From: Orbilia blumenaviensis
Lineage: Eukaryota; Ascomycota; Orbiliomycetes; Orbiliales; Orbiliaceae
Reading direction: 5' to 3'
Length of the DNA: 64,000 nt
NCBI GenBank assembly: GCA_036872755.1
Contig: JAVHNS010000001.1
Span: 1,426,001 to 1,490,000 of the forward strand
Positions 13,601 to 28,518 of the stretch are shown here, piece after piece (position 1 is the first letter of the stretch; every line of letters starts with the position of its first letter). The position numbers and the translations under genes are program-made. Under the pieces are notes generated by a model. The model had not been told where the DNA came from. It did no database searches and saw only the letters and a program-made list of their open reading frames with translations.

Positions 13601-16600
13601 TGCCTTTTTTGAATTTAACCTCTTCGACGAAATTCCTCAATGGGAAATTCCCAGTCCTCCGACCCTTCAACCATCTTCTTTTGTGAGACCCATTTTGCCT
13701 GTCGCAAATCGTCGGATCCGATTTCACGTACCACACTGAGGACCCAAATCCAGTTAAGCAGGCCTCTGGTTAAACTGGATGAAATCCAAAGACCGGAAAC
13801 CCCGCATCAAAGAGCCTCGAACGAATTGGAGAATAAACGTATTCGGGTACCGGCATGGGGGTTTCTTCCTTATGTTTCCTACCACGAGCTTCGAATTTAG
13901 CAAAAATTCAGGGTAAAAAGAAGAGCTTGAGTCCACTAAGATCCCTTGAAATTCCCCGACTCCACTTCCCGAATATATGTGAAAACAGGAGGTACCTTCT
14001 ACCACAGACACTGCGCCAGGCTCGCAGCGTACCAATTCTCTATAGCGCAGGGGAGAAATTCCGGAAATCAGTAGGGTAAAAGGGAAGCATGGAGCGAACG
14101 AAGCTGCAGGAATCTATCGTGGGCGTTAGTTCCTATAATTGGTAGCAATATAGATTAAAAAAATGGCCTGTGCTTGAAGATACCTCCCTCGACCCCCCCA
14201 AAAATTTATACAAGGAAACCCTACCTTATTTTTTTGTCACAGGGTTGGATTCCGGTTGGCCGTCAGGCCATGGAAACCGATCACTCGTATTGAGACGGAG
14301 TTTGTGAATGACAACTGCTCTGCTCGGAAACCTTAAAAACATTAACTGCGCTTTCCGAAGCCTTCTTATGATCTACGAGACAACTTCGGCATCTACCGTA
14401 TATCGGCTTGCCAGTCCGCATCTCCAGATAGACATCTTTCAACACCGGTACAAGAAACGGTGATTCCGGTCTACTGACCGTAGTGAGCAATTTTTTCAGA
14501 GCAGAAGCGCTTGCAATATATCACTTCGCTTGATCGAACATATTACTATAGCCACTATATGATATATTTCTTGCTTACAAGTTTATCACGTACGGATGAT
14601 ACCATGCATGCATGGGGCCGTGAGGCGTTATCATAATTCCTTTGGACTGGAAGAGGATCAAAAACATGGAACAGCTGACGTATATCTCTTCCATGGAAAC
14701 ACAAGAACAGAAACCAGTGGAATGAGACGGGAACGAAACAGTCTCTTCCAAAAAAATAAAAATAAATTATAATATGGCTGCATTGGACGAATCCATATCC
14801 AGGAAACCGCTGTGTCAGAAACGGTCCTGTGACCTTCCAGATAATTGCAATATTAGGTTTGGGCCTACATAATGGGGGGTGTGGAGAGTGGCGGCGGCAA
14901 GCCCGGCCCAGAGCTCTGTGCCCAGTAGCTTTGACATACCCCCAAGCACAACAGCTTGCATTAGTGTGGAACAGACCACCCATGTTAGTAAAGCTGCGCA
15001 GCTGTCATAGCTCTGGGCTAGATGCTTCCATAGAGGTTGAAAATCCCCAACGGATGAGACATCTTCGAAACTGACGTGTGTCTCGGAGGAAAATCCTGCA
15101 GCACGAAAATTTCTATCCATAATCTCCTCAGTACTGCGTGATAACCCCCCTATGTAGGTATGCTTGGGCCTCCAATTGTGGCTGTGGTCTTTGCATATCG
15201 GACGAGAAGCGCTCTTTTTCTCTTTGTATGTATAATACTGGCTCCGCCATAACCATATGGAGATTGACGCTGTAACATTTGGCGTTCGCGTTCTTTTGCC
15301 TCATATATTCATGGGCTCGAGCTTGCCTATATTTCTAGAGCTCGAGCGTTTCTGGCGTTTCCCGCAATCGCACTAGCGTTTCTATTCTATGCATCGAATT
15401 GCCTTGGAATGGGAGTATTATTGATCAATTGATCATAACCTGCATAATCTAGATTGCACAGGATAGTTTAGAGGAGAAGCGATTACTCCTTAGGAAGCAA
15501 GGCGCTTGGTCATTGCCGTCCTAATCAGAAAGCGAATACGAATTACACCGAGAGCAGTATGCGCATGTGAAGAAGCTCGGTAGCCTACCAGCCTCCGTAA
15601 GGCCGGCGTATGGCCAAAAACAATTCATATCCTAACTAAGCGTCCCTGAATCAGTAAGCGATACCAATCAACATGAGTCTATCGCGCTGGAGCTTTGTCG
15701 TATTTCTCGATATTTCCTAAACTGGCGACGGAAAATGCCACAAAAACAACGCCTAACACATGTTTTTTTTTGAGTTTCGTGGACTGACCGGCACTCTGGA
15801 AACGGGCCGTACGCATACGGGATAGCAGTGATTTTCTTAATACCTATGCCGCAGTTGATTTACTGTATACCCCCGGGGGCCCCTAGGGTTCCCGATGTCC
15901 AGGTACCTGCAGCATACTTCATGTACTGGGTCAGAATGCTTCTGCATCTATGTGTGAGTTTACCTCTACGTTGCAACATTATATTACCGACCCTCAGCTT
16001 AGCTAGCCTTGAATCTAACTGCCGCCTATATGTTCCACAAACCGTCGCGCTGATGCATATTATGTACGCTCATCTGGTCATACAATTACTCGGATCCAAT
16101 TGGACCTCGTATCGATTGACTTAAATACACGTAAATTTGGCTATAAGTCATATATTTTAATTTCAACATAACTATATAATACAATCAAACATCTTTATAA
16201 TCATATACGAAGTCCACTCTCATAAATGACCTAAGATATGTGCTGAAGCCAAGTTCCAAATACCTGGCCGCAACATCCACTCTTATAATTATATACGGCG
16301 TGACTTTTACATAATGTCATAATGTTTACTCCCAGAAAAGGTGAAAGAGACAATGTAATATATATCCACCATAGAATTAACCAAAATGTATCTGAAGTTC
16401 AACATCCCAGAAAAGCCATGAACTTGACGAGAAAGAGAAACTAAGTTAAAACAACCCTGATCTTTAAACAAAAAAAACATCCTTTTAGACAAAAACAAAA
16501 CGAAAAACGGAGCAGAAAGGGGATAATAAAAACCCGTCTTCGAAGGCGCCAGTAGACAAAAATAATCGAATAGAAAATAAACATCCTGCTCCCTCAAGAA

Positions 16601-16935
16601 AAAGCAAAAGGCGAGAGTGAGACGGAGGATATATGCATGCAGATAAGCAGGAGTTGTCTATGTAGGACAGGGACAACCGCACATTCATCTTTGCTTGCAC
16701 AAGGAGGTATGAATATCGTTTAAGAGAAGGGAAAGGTGAAGGAAGAAAGAAGAAGAAGAAAGAAAAAAAAGAAGAAGAGACGAACCCCAAAAATCTGAGG
16801 CCGAGAAGGCCCAACCTGCTATGATTACTAAATATGATTCAACGATTACTTGTGAAGAAGAGAAGGGAAGGTCGCCGATTGGAGGCAGAGACCGCATTAA
16901 CGCATTCTCCACCTTATGAAAAAAAATATGATTGC
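10601..16935. other. Gene-poor region upstream of the vosA/SAS3 interval, no recognisable gene
   Basis: No domain is recognisable. The longest frame, 159 codons at 11104-11583 on the minus strand, has mixed composition and no family motif. Two degenerate copies of a roughly 40-nt AT-rich unit lie at about 16192-16232 and 16277-16317. Purine-rich DNA at 16720-16790 precedes the stop of the SAS3-like gene and probably lies in its 3' flank. Confidence 0.5.
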
Positions 16936-20519
<3,584 letters not shown>

Positions 20520-21571
20520 GTTTTAGAATATATGTTTGGAAATAGAACCTCCAAGTCGAGAGGAACCTGCCCCTCCCTTTTACTTCTTTGTCGGTCCTTT
20601 TCAGCTACCGCCCTATCTTATCGCAGCGAATAATTGTACGAACACCGTCATACGTATACCGAGTGATTCTCAAAAAAAAAAAAAAAAAAAGTCGAATAAT
20701 AAGGACCACTCCCAAGCGAAGTCACCCTCCAAAATGCAGCTGGGCTTTGGTGCTAAGTTATCGTATCGTGTAGTATCGTAGTATCGTATCGCATTCGACG
20801 CAAGGATATATCGTCCGTTCCCCTAAACCCTTCTCCAAAGTTCCCCCAGAGTAGCAACTTTTCTCCGGAGTTTCCTTTAGCAATATATGTCGAAACCAGG
20901 ATGTGTCGCGTTAGGTATCCTCCCTCCCCGCTAAAAACAGCTAAGACCTCTTCCTCCTCCTCTACTAGCTCCAACAGCTTAAAAAAAACAGCCCGTTCTC
21001 ACTTCCAAAGCACAAAGGACACCCAGCAACCAGGGATATCCCCCCCAATAAAAAGGTACACCACTATTATAACCGACGCGTTGGGTTCTTGAGGGAGGGA
21101 ACCGTAGTAATTCGCCGGTAAAAGGGGTGGGTTTTGTCGGGTTAAAAGATCTGGAGAGAGCTAACGCCTCTGCTCCACTGAAAACCGTCGATAGAGGTTC
21201 TAGTTAGATATCGAATCCAGTGAGGTTGCGGTTTTTGTGAAAGAGGAATCGAATGAAGCTTCAAGGTGGGATGGGATGGGGGATGGGATGGTTGCCCTTT
21301 GACTGCGATGCGCGCGAAAACTGATGCAAGTTCGTTGTGTGGTTCTGGTTGTCGCGGTAAACCTGGGTACGGCCACATATGTGGCTAGTGATATTAGACA
21401 TTATACAAATGATGGTGGCGGTGCAGACCGGGCTTGACGACATTCCCGCTCGTCCAACAACTTAAACCATTCAAACCCTCTCCCAGACCCGACGTTCGTT
21501 CTCCCCAACCGACCAATCAACATCGCTCCAATTCGAAACCGCGGATTACATCTAGAGAAACATCCGACACC
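20520..21571. other. Shared upstream region of the SAS3-like and NDUFA1 genes
   Basis: The two genes are divergent, so both promoters lie here. It holds an A19 tract at 20672-20690 and a GTATCGTA-type short repeat at about 20757-20790. No open frame of interest. Confidence 0.6.
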
Positions 21572-22057
21572 ATGCCTGTCCCATGGGAAACCATCCTCCC
21601 CTTCGGCCTCGTCGTCGCCGTACGTACCCAAACGATAACCACCGATTCGAATACCGGCTAATGAAACCCACCTATTTTTACAGATGTTCACCATCTCCGG
21701 CGCTGGTATGTCGACGGTTTCATACATTGCCGAAGGGTATAAGCCCAGGAGATTCAATACAGACATCTGGGATCATGTAGGCCAATGCTCTTCATTTACC
21801 ATTGCTCAGAAGAAGGATCGCTGACATATTCTCTCGAACCTGTAGCAAAGTAAATAGCCACCTTCCTCTCCTAGCCGTATACACCGACTCTGCTGGAAGC
21901 TATAATACTAATACATTCTATCTTCTCTTTTTTCTTCTTCGGAAAAACAGTGATGAGACGAGACCAGCGCCTTACAAATGTCCACAGAGGACAATCAGAT
22001 GCGCCGAGAGCGCCGAGGGGGTTCGAATTGAGTTCACAATGGAGGGTTCGTAACTAA
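21572..22057 (+). CDS. NDUFA1: NADH:ubiquinone oxidoreductase MWFE/NDUFA1-type subunit
   Basis: Small accessory membrane subunit of mitochondrial complex I. Exons: 21572-21619, 21684-21776, 21846-21849 (4 nt) and 21951-22057, giving 83 residues. The N-terminus MPVPWETILPFGLVVAMF is the conserved membrane-anchor start of this family. WDH-QMMRRDQRLT then matches the family's W-D-x-Q-M-M-x-R-D-x-R-L-T block, followed by RGQSDAPRAPRGFEL. The Q codon and the first base of the next Met codon exist only if the 4-nt exon CAAA, flanked by TAG and GTAAAT, is spliced in. Joining exon 2 directly to the last exon breaks the frame. Length is normal for the family (about 70-90). The extreme C-terminus (SSQWRVRN) could differ if a further intron exists. 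Confidence 0.85.
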
Positions 22058-22794
22058 ACGCTGCACCTATTACCCTGGTATCGATCTCAACGGCTGACAT
22101 TTTCCCAATTGGTTACAATAGCTGGAAAAACGTATATCTTGATCCCTGGCCTCCGACACTATAAAATTGTTCATATACACAAAGAAGAAGAAGAAGAATT
22201 TACAGGATATGAGGCGAAAGAGCGAGTTTTTTGGGGGGACGTGTACATATGCCGTCACTTTTATACGAAATACAATCAAGCTGTCTATTTTGTTCAATCC
22301 TCCCTTCCGAATCTAATCCGCACCGCAAAGCTAGGCTGGTTTACAGAAAGACAAAATACATCAGAGGTTGAAGTAGATACTAGAAAGGTATTGAAATACA
22401 TAACTTGCAATATAAGTGATGTTGCGGGTATCCTTCTTCTAAAACAAAAAAACATGGAGGGGATAAGATGAGATTGGAAAGGGGATATACACACCGGCCC
22501 GCCATAGTGTTTTCTTCTTCTTGAAATGGAACTAAGAGGGAAGTAGAGGAGTTACATGACTTCGATTTTGAATCTGTTTTTAAATAAAATAAAATAAAGA
22601 AAAATAAGAAAAGGTATCAAGAGGAGACGAAGCAGCGCAGACATAAATATACAAACAAATAAACTAAAAGAAAAAATAGAATTCGTCTCTGGTCATGGGA
22701 TTGAAGAGGCTTGCAGGCAAGGAAGAAACAAGAGATAAGAGAAAGAGGGGGGGAAGGATATATATTCTACGAAATGATTCTATATCGATCAATA
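22058..22794. other. Convergent 3' flanks, no gene recognised
   Basis: Lies between the 3' ends of the NDUFA1 gene and the minus-strand acidic-protein gene. A 120-codon plus-strand frame at 22109-22471 has no motif and is probably chance. AT-rich runs of AAATAAAATA type at 22575-22680 suit 3' UTR or polyadenylation sequence. Confidence 0.5.
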
Positions 22795-22878
22795 TCAAAT
22801 ACTAACCCACCTCCTCCTAACCACATATCCAACCGCCAGCCCCAAAACCAGAGTCCCAAGCACTAGCCCCACGGCCAG
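22795..22878 (-). other. In-frame transmembrane extension after a UGA-CUG stop
   Basis: The 27 codons after the stop encode LAVGLVLGTLVLGLAVGY, then VVRRRWVSI and a TGA at 22797-22795. A single hydrophobic helix followed by three arginines is what a tail anchor or a type I membrane protein's end looks like. No splice pair I tried removes the stop and keeps this frame. Confidence 0.5.
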
Positions 22879-23998
22879 TCAATCATGGCTCACGACGATA
22901 GTAGGATCCGCCAGCTGCTCATCGATCTTGTCTAATGTGATGATGTTGACTTCCTCTACTGCGTCGCCTACCCCTCCACTCCCACCACCCGTAGCACTGG
23001 TACTGGTGCTGGCACTTGCACTTGCGCTCGCGCCAGCAACCGCACTACTGCCGCTACTGGTACCTTTTCCTCCTATATCCGCTGAACCTGCCCTCACAAT
23101 CCTCAAAGGCAGCACACTAGGCAACTCACTCTCATCATCCGAGTCAATCTCATCATCCTCATCTTCATCCTCTACATCTTCTAAATCATCATCCGACATA
23201 TGTAAACTATGCAACTCCTCCTGCGGCATAGACTCCTTGATCAAATCCACCACATCATCTTCATCCTCATCCTCATCTGACGAAACCACTCCATCCTCAA
23301 GATCGTCGTCATCGTCATCATCGTCATCATCATCATCGTCAACCATCAACCGTCTCCCTCGCGGCTTGCTCAACACCATAACCGGTGAGTTCGCCCCATG
23401 GTCTTCGCTGCTACCGGATGACATCTACAATGGAGGTTCAAACGCCCCAGAACCAGGGTACACTGTCAGCCGACAAGATCACACCATATGCATATCCAGA
23501 AAGCATAAACACCATGCTGGGGAACATTCCTGCCCCATCACTACCACTACCACTACCACTGCTCTGATCCTTTCCGTAGTAATAGTAGTATATCTCCCCT
23601 TCTTCCTCCTCTTCCTCTTCCTTTTTTTCAGGACTTTTACCACCGTTATCACTACCGATACCTGTACTTTCACCTTTACCTTCCTTTGTTTCGTCTTGGA
23701 TTGGAACAACATTTTCACACAGAGGCACGCAACAGCTGGCACTCACCCCATCATCCCCCAAAACCCTCCTCGTGAACTCATCTTCGTCAAAAGCTTCTTC
23801 ATGCTCAACCATGAACCCTTCACCTTCAATATCATGGCTCCCCGAACCGGTGCCATTACTACCACTCCCACCGCCAGGACCTATAATAGTCTCCTCGGGA
23901 TTTTCCGAAATCTTCCGCCATTTCAACGAGATGCGTAGCGGTTTCACATCCGGGTTTGCAGCTGTGCTGTCGTTCGATGATGATGGTAGGGAAGATAT
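22879..23998 (-). CDS. Acidic, low-complexity protein of unknown function (5' part incomplete)
   Basis: I do not recognise this gene. Two open segments on the minus strand, 23998-23483 and 23424-22879, join in phase through a 58-nt intron (GTGATC donor, TTGTAG acceptor), giving 353 codons. The first segment opens directly after a likely TAG acceptor, so at least one upstream exon is missing. Its start is DVKPLRISLKWRKI, then Gly/Ser-rich, Glu-rich and Tyr-rich runs. The second is dominated by a run of 13 Asp and by DEDEDE blocks, then Ala/Ser/Thr repeats, and ends KIDEQLADPTIVVSHD at a UGA. Directly after the stop, in the same frame, lies a strongly hydrophobic segment with a basic end (separate entry). 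The opposite strand is also open over most of this stretch, but its Ser runs mirror the Asp codons. Confidence 0.45.
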
Positions 23999-25189
23999 CT
24001 ATGATAGTGGCCCAACCGTTGCAAGGCACACAATAAAATTGCGTGAAACGGTGGCTGTATCAGTAAAGCATATCCTCTTTATATTTATTCATATTTGGCA
24101 TACCCGTTAGATTTATAGGGGAGGGATATAAAACAAAAGAGGAAAAATCACAAGGTTACTCTGCCTTCACCAGACTTAAGGACGATATTTCTAGGAGTTT
24201 CCCCCCCTTGTCTTTCTTTCCAACAACCGGGCTCATTTGTATACGGCCTCTGAAAGCTGTAGAAACGAAAAATGCACATATCACACGGGAGGGGAAGGGA
24301 AGGAGGTTACCGAGATCAGTAGGAAGTTCTGAACTGAAAGAAAAGGGTCAGAACGAGCAGCAGCCTAGCTAACAGATACTTTTGTTTCACGACGAAAAAG
24401 TTGCGAAGCGGAGCGAAGAAGCAGACCGACGGACTAAGACAAGGCGGTGTGTTTCTTCTTCGCGACTTCGTAGATCTTTTCTTTTTTTTCTTTTTCCTAG
24501 TTTCGAGACCCTGTTTCTTTTTGTCTCTCTTTTTTTTGTTTTCTTGTTTGTTTAGTTTTTAGTTTTTGTCCTATAGAACCCTTGGAGCCTAATGTATGTC
24601 GATTGCGTGTGTGTGTGCGTTAAGCTTCTGCAGTCCCCTGAAGCGAGAATATAGACGGAGGAGCTTGCAAGAACGTCAGATATAAGGAGGGGATAGGGGC
24701 CAAACAATATAGAGGGGTAGGTAGTAAGGAAAACTAGACGAATGGAAGAAAGAGAACAAAACACTGTCGTCAGCTATAAGCTTGACTTCGCTCCCATAGA
24801 CAATTGTGTGTTTTTATACATGAAAAATGCAACGAACCTCGAAGGAAAGACAAGAACGCCGTAGTAGTGGGAGAAGGAAATAATAAAAGAAGGAAAAAGG
24901 CTATGCAAAAAGCATATCAAAGAATTGAAAAGGTGGAAATGGGAGTGGATTGCGAGAAGGGAAGACAAAGATTCCAGAACTTTGATACGGTAGCCGTCTA
25001 TATAAGACCCCAAAAAACTGATCCAGGTAAAAAGATTTCCTCTATTTTACGCTGAAAAGAAAAACAAAGAAGAGAGGAGACAGAGATACCGATTTACCAG
25101 GCTTACAGGACCTGAAAAAGATCAGTTGCTCACATAATTTGATCTATTCATTAATTTTTTTCCTTTTAGGAGAAAAAAGAAAAGGTTTC
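23999..25189. other. Intergenic region between the acidic-protein gene and the SAP gene
   Basis: It should contain the missing 5' exon or exons and promoter of the acidic-protein gene and the 3' UTR of the SAP gene. A possible intron (GTATGC near 24100, ACAG near 24057) could belong to the former. Pyrimidine-rich DNA occupies 24470-24560. No independent gene seen. Confidence 0.4.
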
Positions 25190-28100
25190 TCAGGGCTCCA
25201 AGGGTTCATGCTTTTTTTTCTTATCATCATCATCGTCGTCACGTTTCGTCGTTGCCATCTCATGATCATCGTCGTCATCCTTTTCCTTCTTTCCTTGGTC
25301 TGCATCAAGGTCTGCTTCTGTGTCCGCTTTCGCTGTCGTATTCGTGTCCGTAGCGCTGCTGCTGCTCTGGCCCTGTTGAAAATCCTCACCAATCCCCGCA
25401 CCGTGCTCATCCTCTTCATCCTCAATATCGTCCTCAACATCTTCGGAAAGCAAGAGTTGTAGGTATCTTACTTGGTTACGGTCGCCTGTCAACTCCAACT
25501 TCATTTGGTCGTCATCATCACTGTCCCCCGAATTCATCTCCTCATCCTCGTCATCGTCAGAACTACTGCCGAATCCGGATAACGATTTTTCGCCGCTTTC
25601 GTGTGGGAGCCCCGCTCGAGATCCGATATCTGCACCTACGTCGCCGTCGTCGCCGTCAAATGTTTCCGCCGTCTGATTATCCGCGCCTTCGCCGATTCCG
25701 CTGTTCTGTAGCTCGATAGTATCCAACCCAGAGTCAGCCGTACCACTCATCTGCCCAAGTCCGCCGCCTCCAAATGTCTGTGTTACACTCATCGAACCAC
25801 CCATCCCAGGTCTACCAGACATAATGTCGGGTCTAACGCCACCGAGGATAGCATTGTCTCTTTCCCGGGTTTCCGTGAGGGTGTGCTCCATATAGTATAC
25901 CCATGCGGCATCGTGAAGCTTGTCATGAACCGACTGGGCTAACGTCGCAGCAGGTTGTCGCTCAGCGAACTTAACCACCTCCTCGGCGATCAATGTCAGA
26001 TGGCCCATATATCCCAACCGCATGTTGGACTCTTCTTGTGCCTTGTCGGATGCCTTCTGTCCATTGACTATTCGGTCCGTGATGCTACCTTGAATGAAGA
26101 GATCGTTGGCAAGGTGTCGGTTGAACCCTCTATCCATCGGTCCGTTGAAAACTTGCTGAACGACGTCATAAACAACATTGTGGAGAAAGTTGTTCCACGG
26201 GAACCTAAAAAAGAAATCCTATAGTCGAGTTAGAATGCCACTTATACTTCAAAGTATAAAAAGCTATAGATTAGGGCATACTAATATAGTAGGGACAACC
26301 CGATGTTGGACGAACATCATCTTCAGGTAGTCGCCAACCAAAGGTCTCCCGTCTGTATCGATATCGATCCCAGGCACCTTAAGCAGTTCCGGATCCAAGG
26401 CCAACTCCTTAATTGCCCTCTCCCTAGCCTCATCAGCACTTTCCGGCAGCGGCGGTAATGGTTTCTCTGTATTCTTCTCGCCTTCCGCCTCAGGCTTCGG
26501 GGCCGAGGGCGCATCAGCGAGAGACGCAGGTATTATCGGTGGTGACGACATGTGCTCATCTGGTTTGTCGGCTTCGGCCTTATCATCTGCAGTCTCTGGC
26601 TTGTCTAACGGAGCCGGTGGGGGTGGAGATTGCATAACTGTATCCTCGTCGTCAATTTTGATGGCTTCAACGATTTTAGCGGTTTCGGCGATCGGGGAGA
26701 GCGCCGCAACAGGTTGAGAAGATGTCGGGACATCGAGTTCCGTGACGACTGGCTCCGACCCTTGAGCTTCCGATTTGTCCTCCTTTGGAGAAGCAGCTGG
26801 ATCCTCAACAGTCGATGGTTTGATCTTTTCCTGTCCTTCTGCAAATTCTCCCTCGTTAACCTCCTCAAGCACAGGTTCCACCGCTACGGTCTCAAACTCT
26901 TCCTCATCCTTCTTTTCAGACAAGTAGGCCGAACGATTGTAAAGTGATCCTCGTAAGTCCTGTCGACCGGCCACAAGCGTCGCCAAATCAAGTTCTCTCT
27001 GTCGACGGAGCTGTTCCCTCTGTGCATCCCTCCTTTTTACATACTCATCACTACCTTTCTCGTTCAAAAGACCCATATTACTGCAATGTAGGAGTTCAGC
27101 CATAAGTTCACAGGTCTTAAACCGGTCAAACCCCAGTGGCTCAATTGTCCCACCAAATGCAGCTTTCAGCTCCCTCCTCTTGACCGTCCGGGTTCCATCT
27201 TCATTCAAAACAGTTGGCTCAGAATTCAAGATTAACCCTGTGAAGTCCGGTACATGTTTGGCAAATAGCCGTAGGAGATTGCCAAGATAAATTGGGTCCC
27301 GACCAGAGGGAGTAGAGTCGATGCCACCTTGTACTTCAGGATCATAATCAGAATTGTTTTTACGAATGACTTCGATGATAATTCCGACGCCGACGGTCAG
27401 AGGGTTTCCACCCTTGAGCATTGCGCCAATTAGACTTTCCACGCTGTCTTCTGACACTAGCTGACGTGTGAGATTGTTGGGACCTATACATGACTGTTCG
27501 TTTTGAGATGCGTTCGCAGAGATGGTGATGATAGCCTTAAGAAAATCCCCAGTAGACGTTTGAGTAGTTGATGAATGTTCAGGCGACAGGAAAGATAGCA
27601 GTCGTGGTATCAGCTCCTTTGCACACAGCCACTGTAAAACCCGAAGAGGAGAAGAGGAGAAATGCCAATGGTTAGCCTATGTGACTATTAGGGTGACCAA
27701 GAAGAGTTACTCACGTCAACAATACCGCTTCCACCATCAGACTTCTCCATGCTGATAATCTTCAAAATCAAATCCATAATAAGAGGTGTGTCGATATGTT
27801 TCAGCATCATTGGGACGATATTCTCAATCGACTTGAAGAAATCCATCATCTCTCCGGTTTTCTTATCGAACAGTGTTTCGTTCACTTTGGTAAAGTACCC
27901 AGCTTGAAGAGGGTCTAGCGGTGCTGGCCGCTCCAGAAACTTCCAAAACATGCGCAGGTTGTCAAGGTTATCCATCAGAGCTTCACATATCGACCATGTC
28001 TCGCTCGAAAGGACCTCGCAGGACACATAGGAGTATTTGGACCGAGTCTTTTCTGCTTTCTCGCGTTCCAAATCACTAGTGGTCGGCGATGGCTGTGCAA

Positions 28101-28518
28101 GTTCGGTAGTCGGTTGTTCTTCCTTCGGCGAGGAAGCCTCGTCTGATGGAGTGGTAGCATCGACAGCCTTTTCTTCGTCACCGTCTGCCCCACTAGCAGC
28201 ACCGGCATCAGCTTTTTGGGTTTCTCCCTCTGCATCCTTTTCCATAGCCTCAATCTCATCAGGAGTGAGCGGTAGAGCTTTAGAATCGCCAGGAATGCCC
28301 ATCACCGTCGGGGCCGGTATTTTAGGTGCAATGACATATTCGAGGAGCTTGCGAATGACGGCATCTTCGCGGATAAACTCGATGAGCTTGGTGTTGTGCT
28401 GTTTGAGCTCTTGGATGAGATCCGGTTCTTCGAGTAAGATCTCGAGGGTGACATCAGGCTTGTCTAATATGGTGTCTATGGTGCTGATATTCGCATAGCC
28501 ACCGAATCGCCAAAACAT
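25190..28518 (-). CDS. SIT4-associated protein (SAPS domain phosphatase regulator)
   Basis: Regulatory subunit of the Sit4/PP6 protein phosphatase, acting in cell-cycle and nutrient signalling. Three exons, 28518-27715, 27631-26282 and 26218-25190, all joined in phase 0, give 1060 residues. The start MFWRFGGYANISTIDTILDK is typical of the family. The SAPS domain includes SETWSICEALMDNLDNLR, GYFTKVNETLFDKK, then across the first intron TQTSTGDFLKAIITISANAS, and across the second VVPTILDFFFRFPWNNFLHN. Unconserved inserts rich in Pro, Glu and Ala lie at about 95-170 and 460-590. The last 200 residues alternate acidic (DDDDED) and Lys-rich blocks, common for SAP proteins. Fungi carry from one to four paralogues (SAP4, 155, 185, 190), so I give no symbol. 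Confidence 0.95.

Noticed and set aside
22109..22471. 120-codon plus-strand frame after the NDUFA1 gene
   Set aside because: Lies in the likely 3' flank, contains simple Glu repeat codons and no motif.
22928..23938. 336-codon plus-strand frame, the longest on that strand in its neighbourhood
   Set aside because: Its long Ser runs mirror Asp/Glu codons of the minus-strand acidic protein; no domain. The minus strand has a plausible splice and a protein-like end. I am not fully certain.
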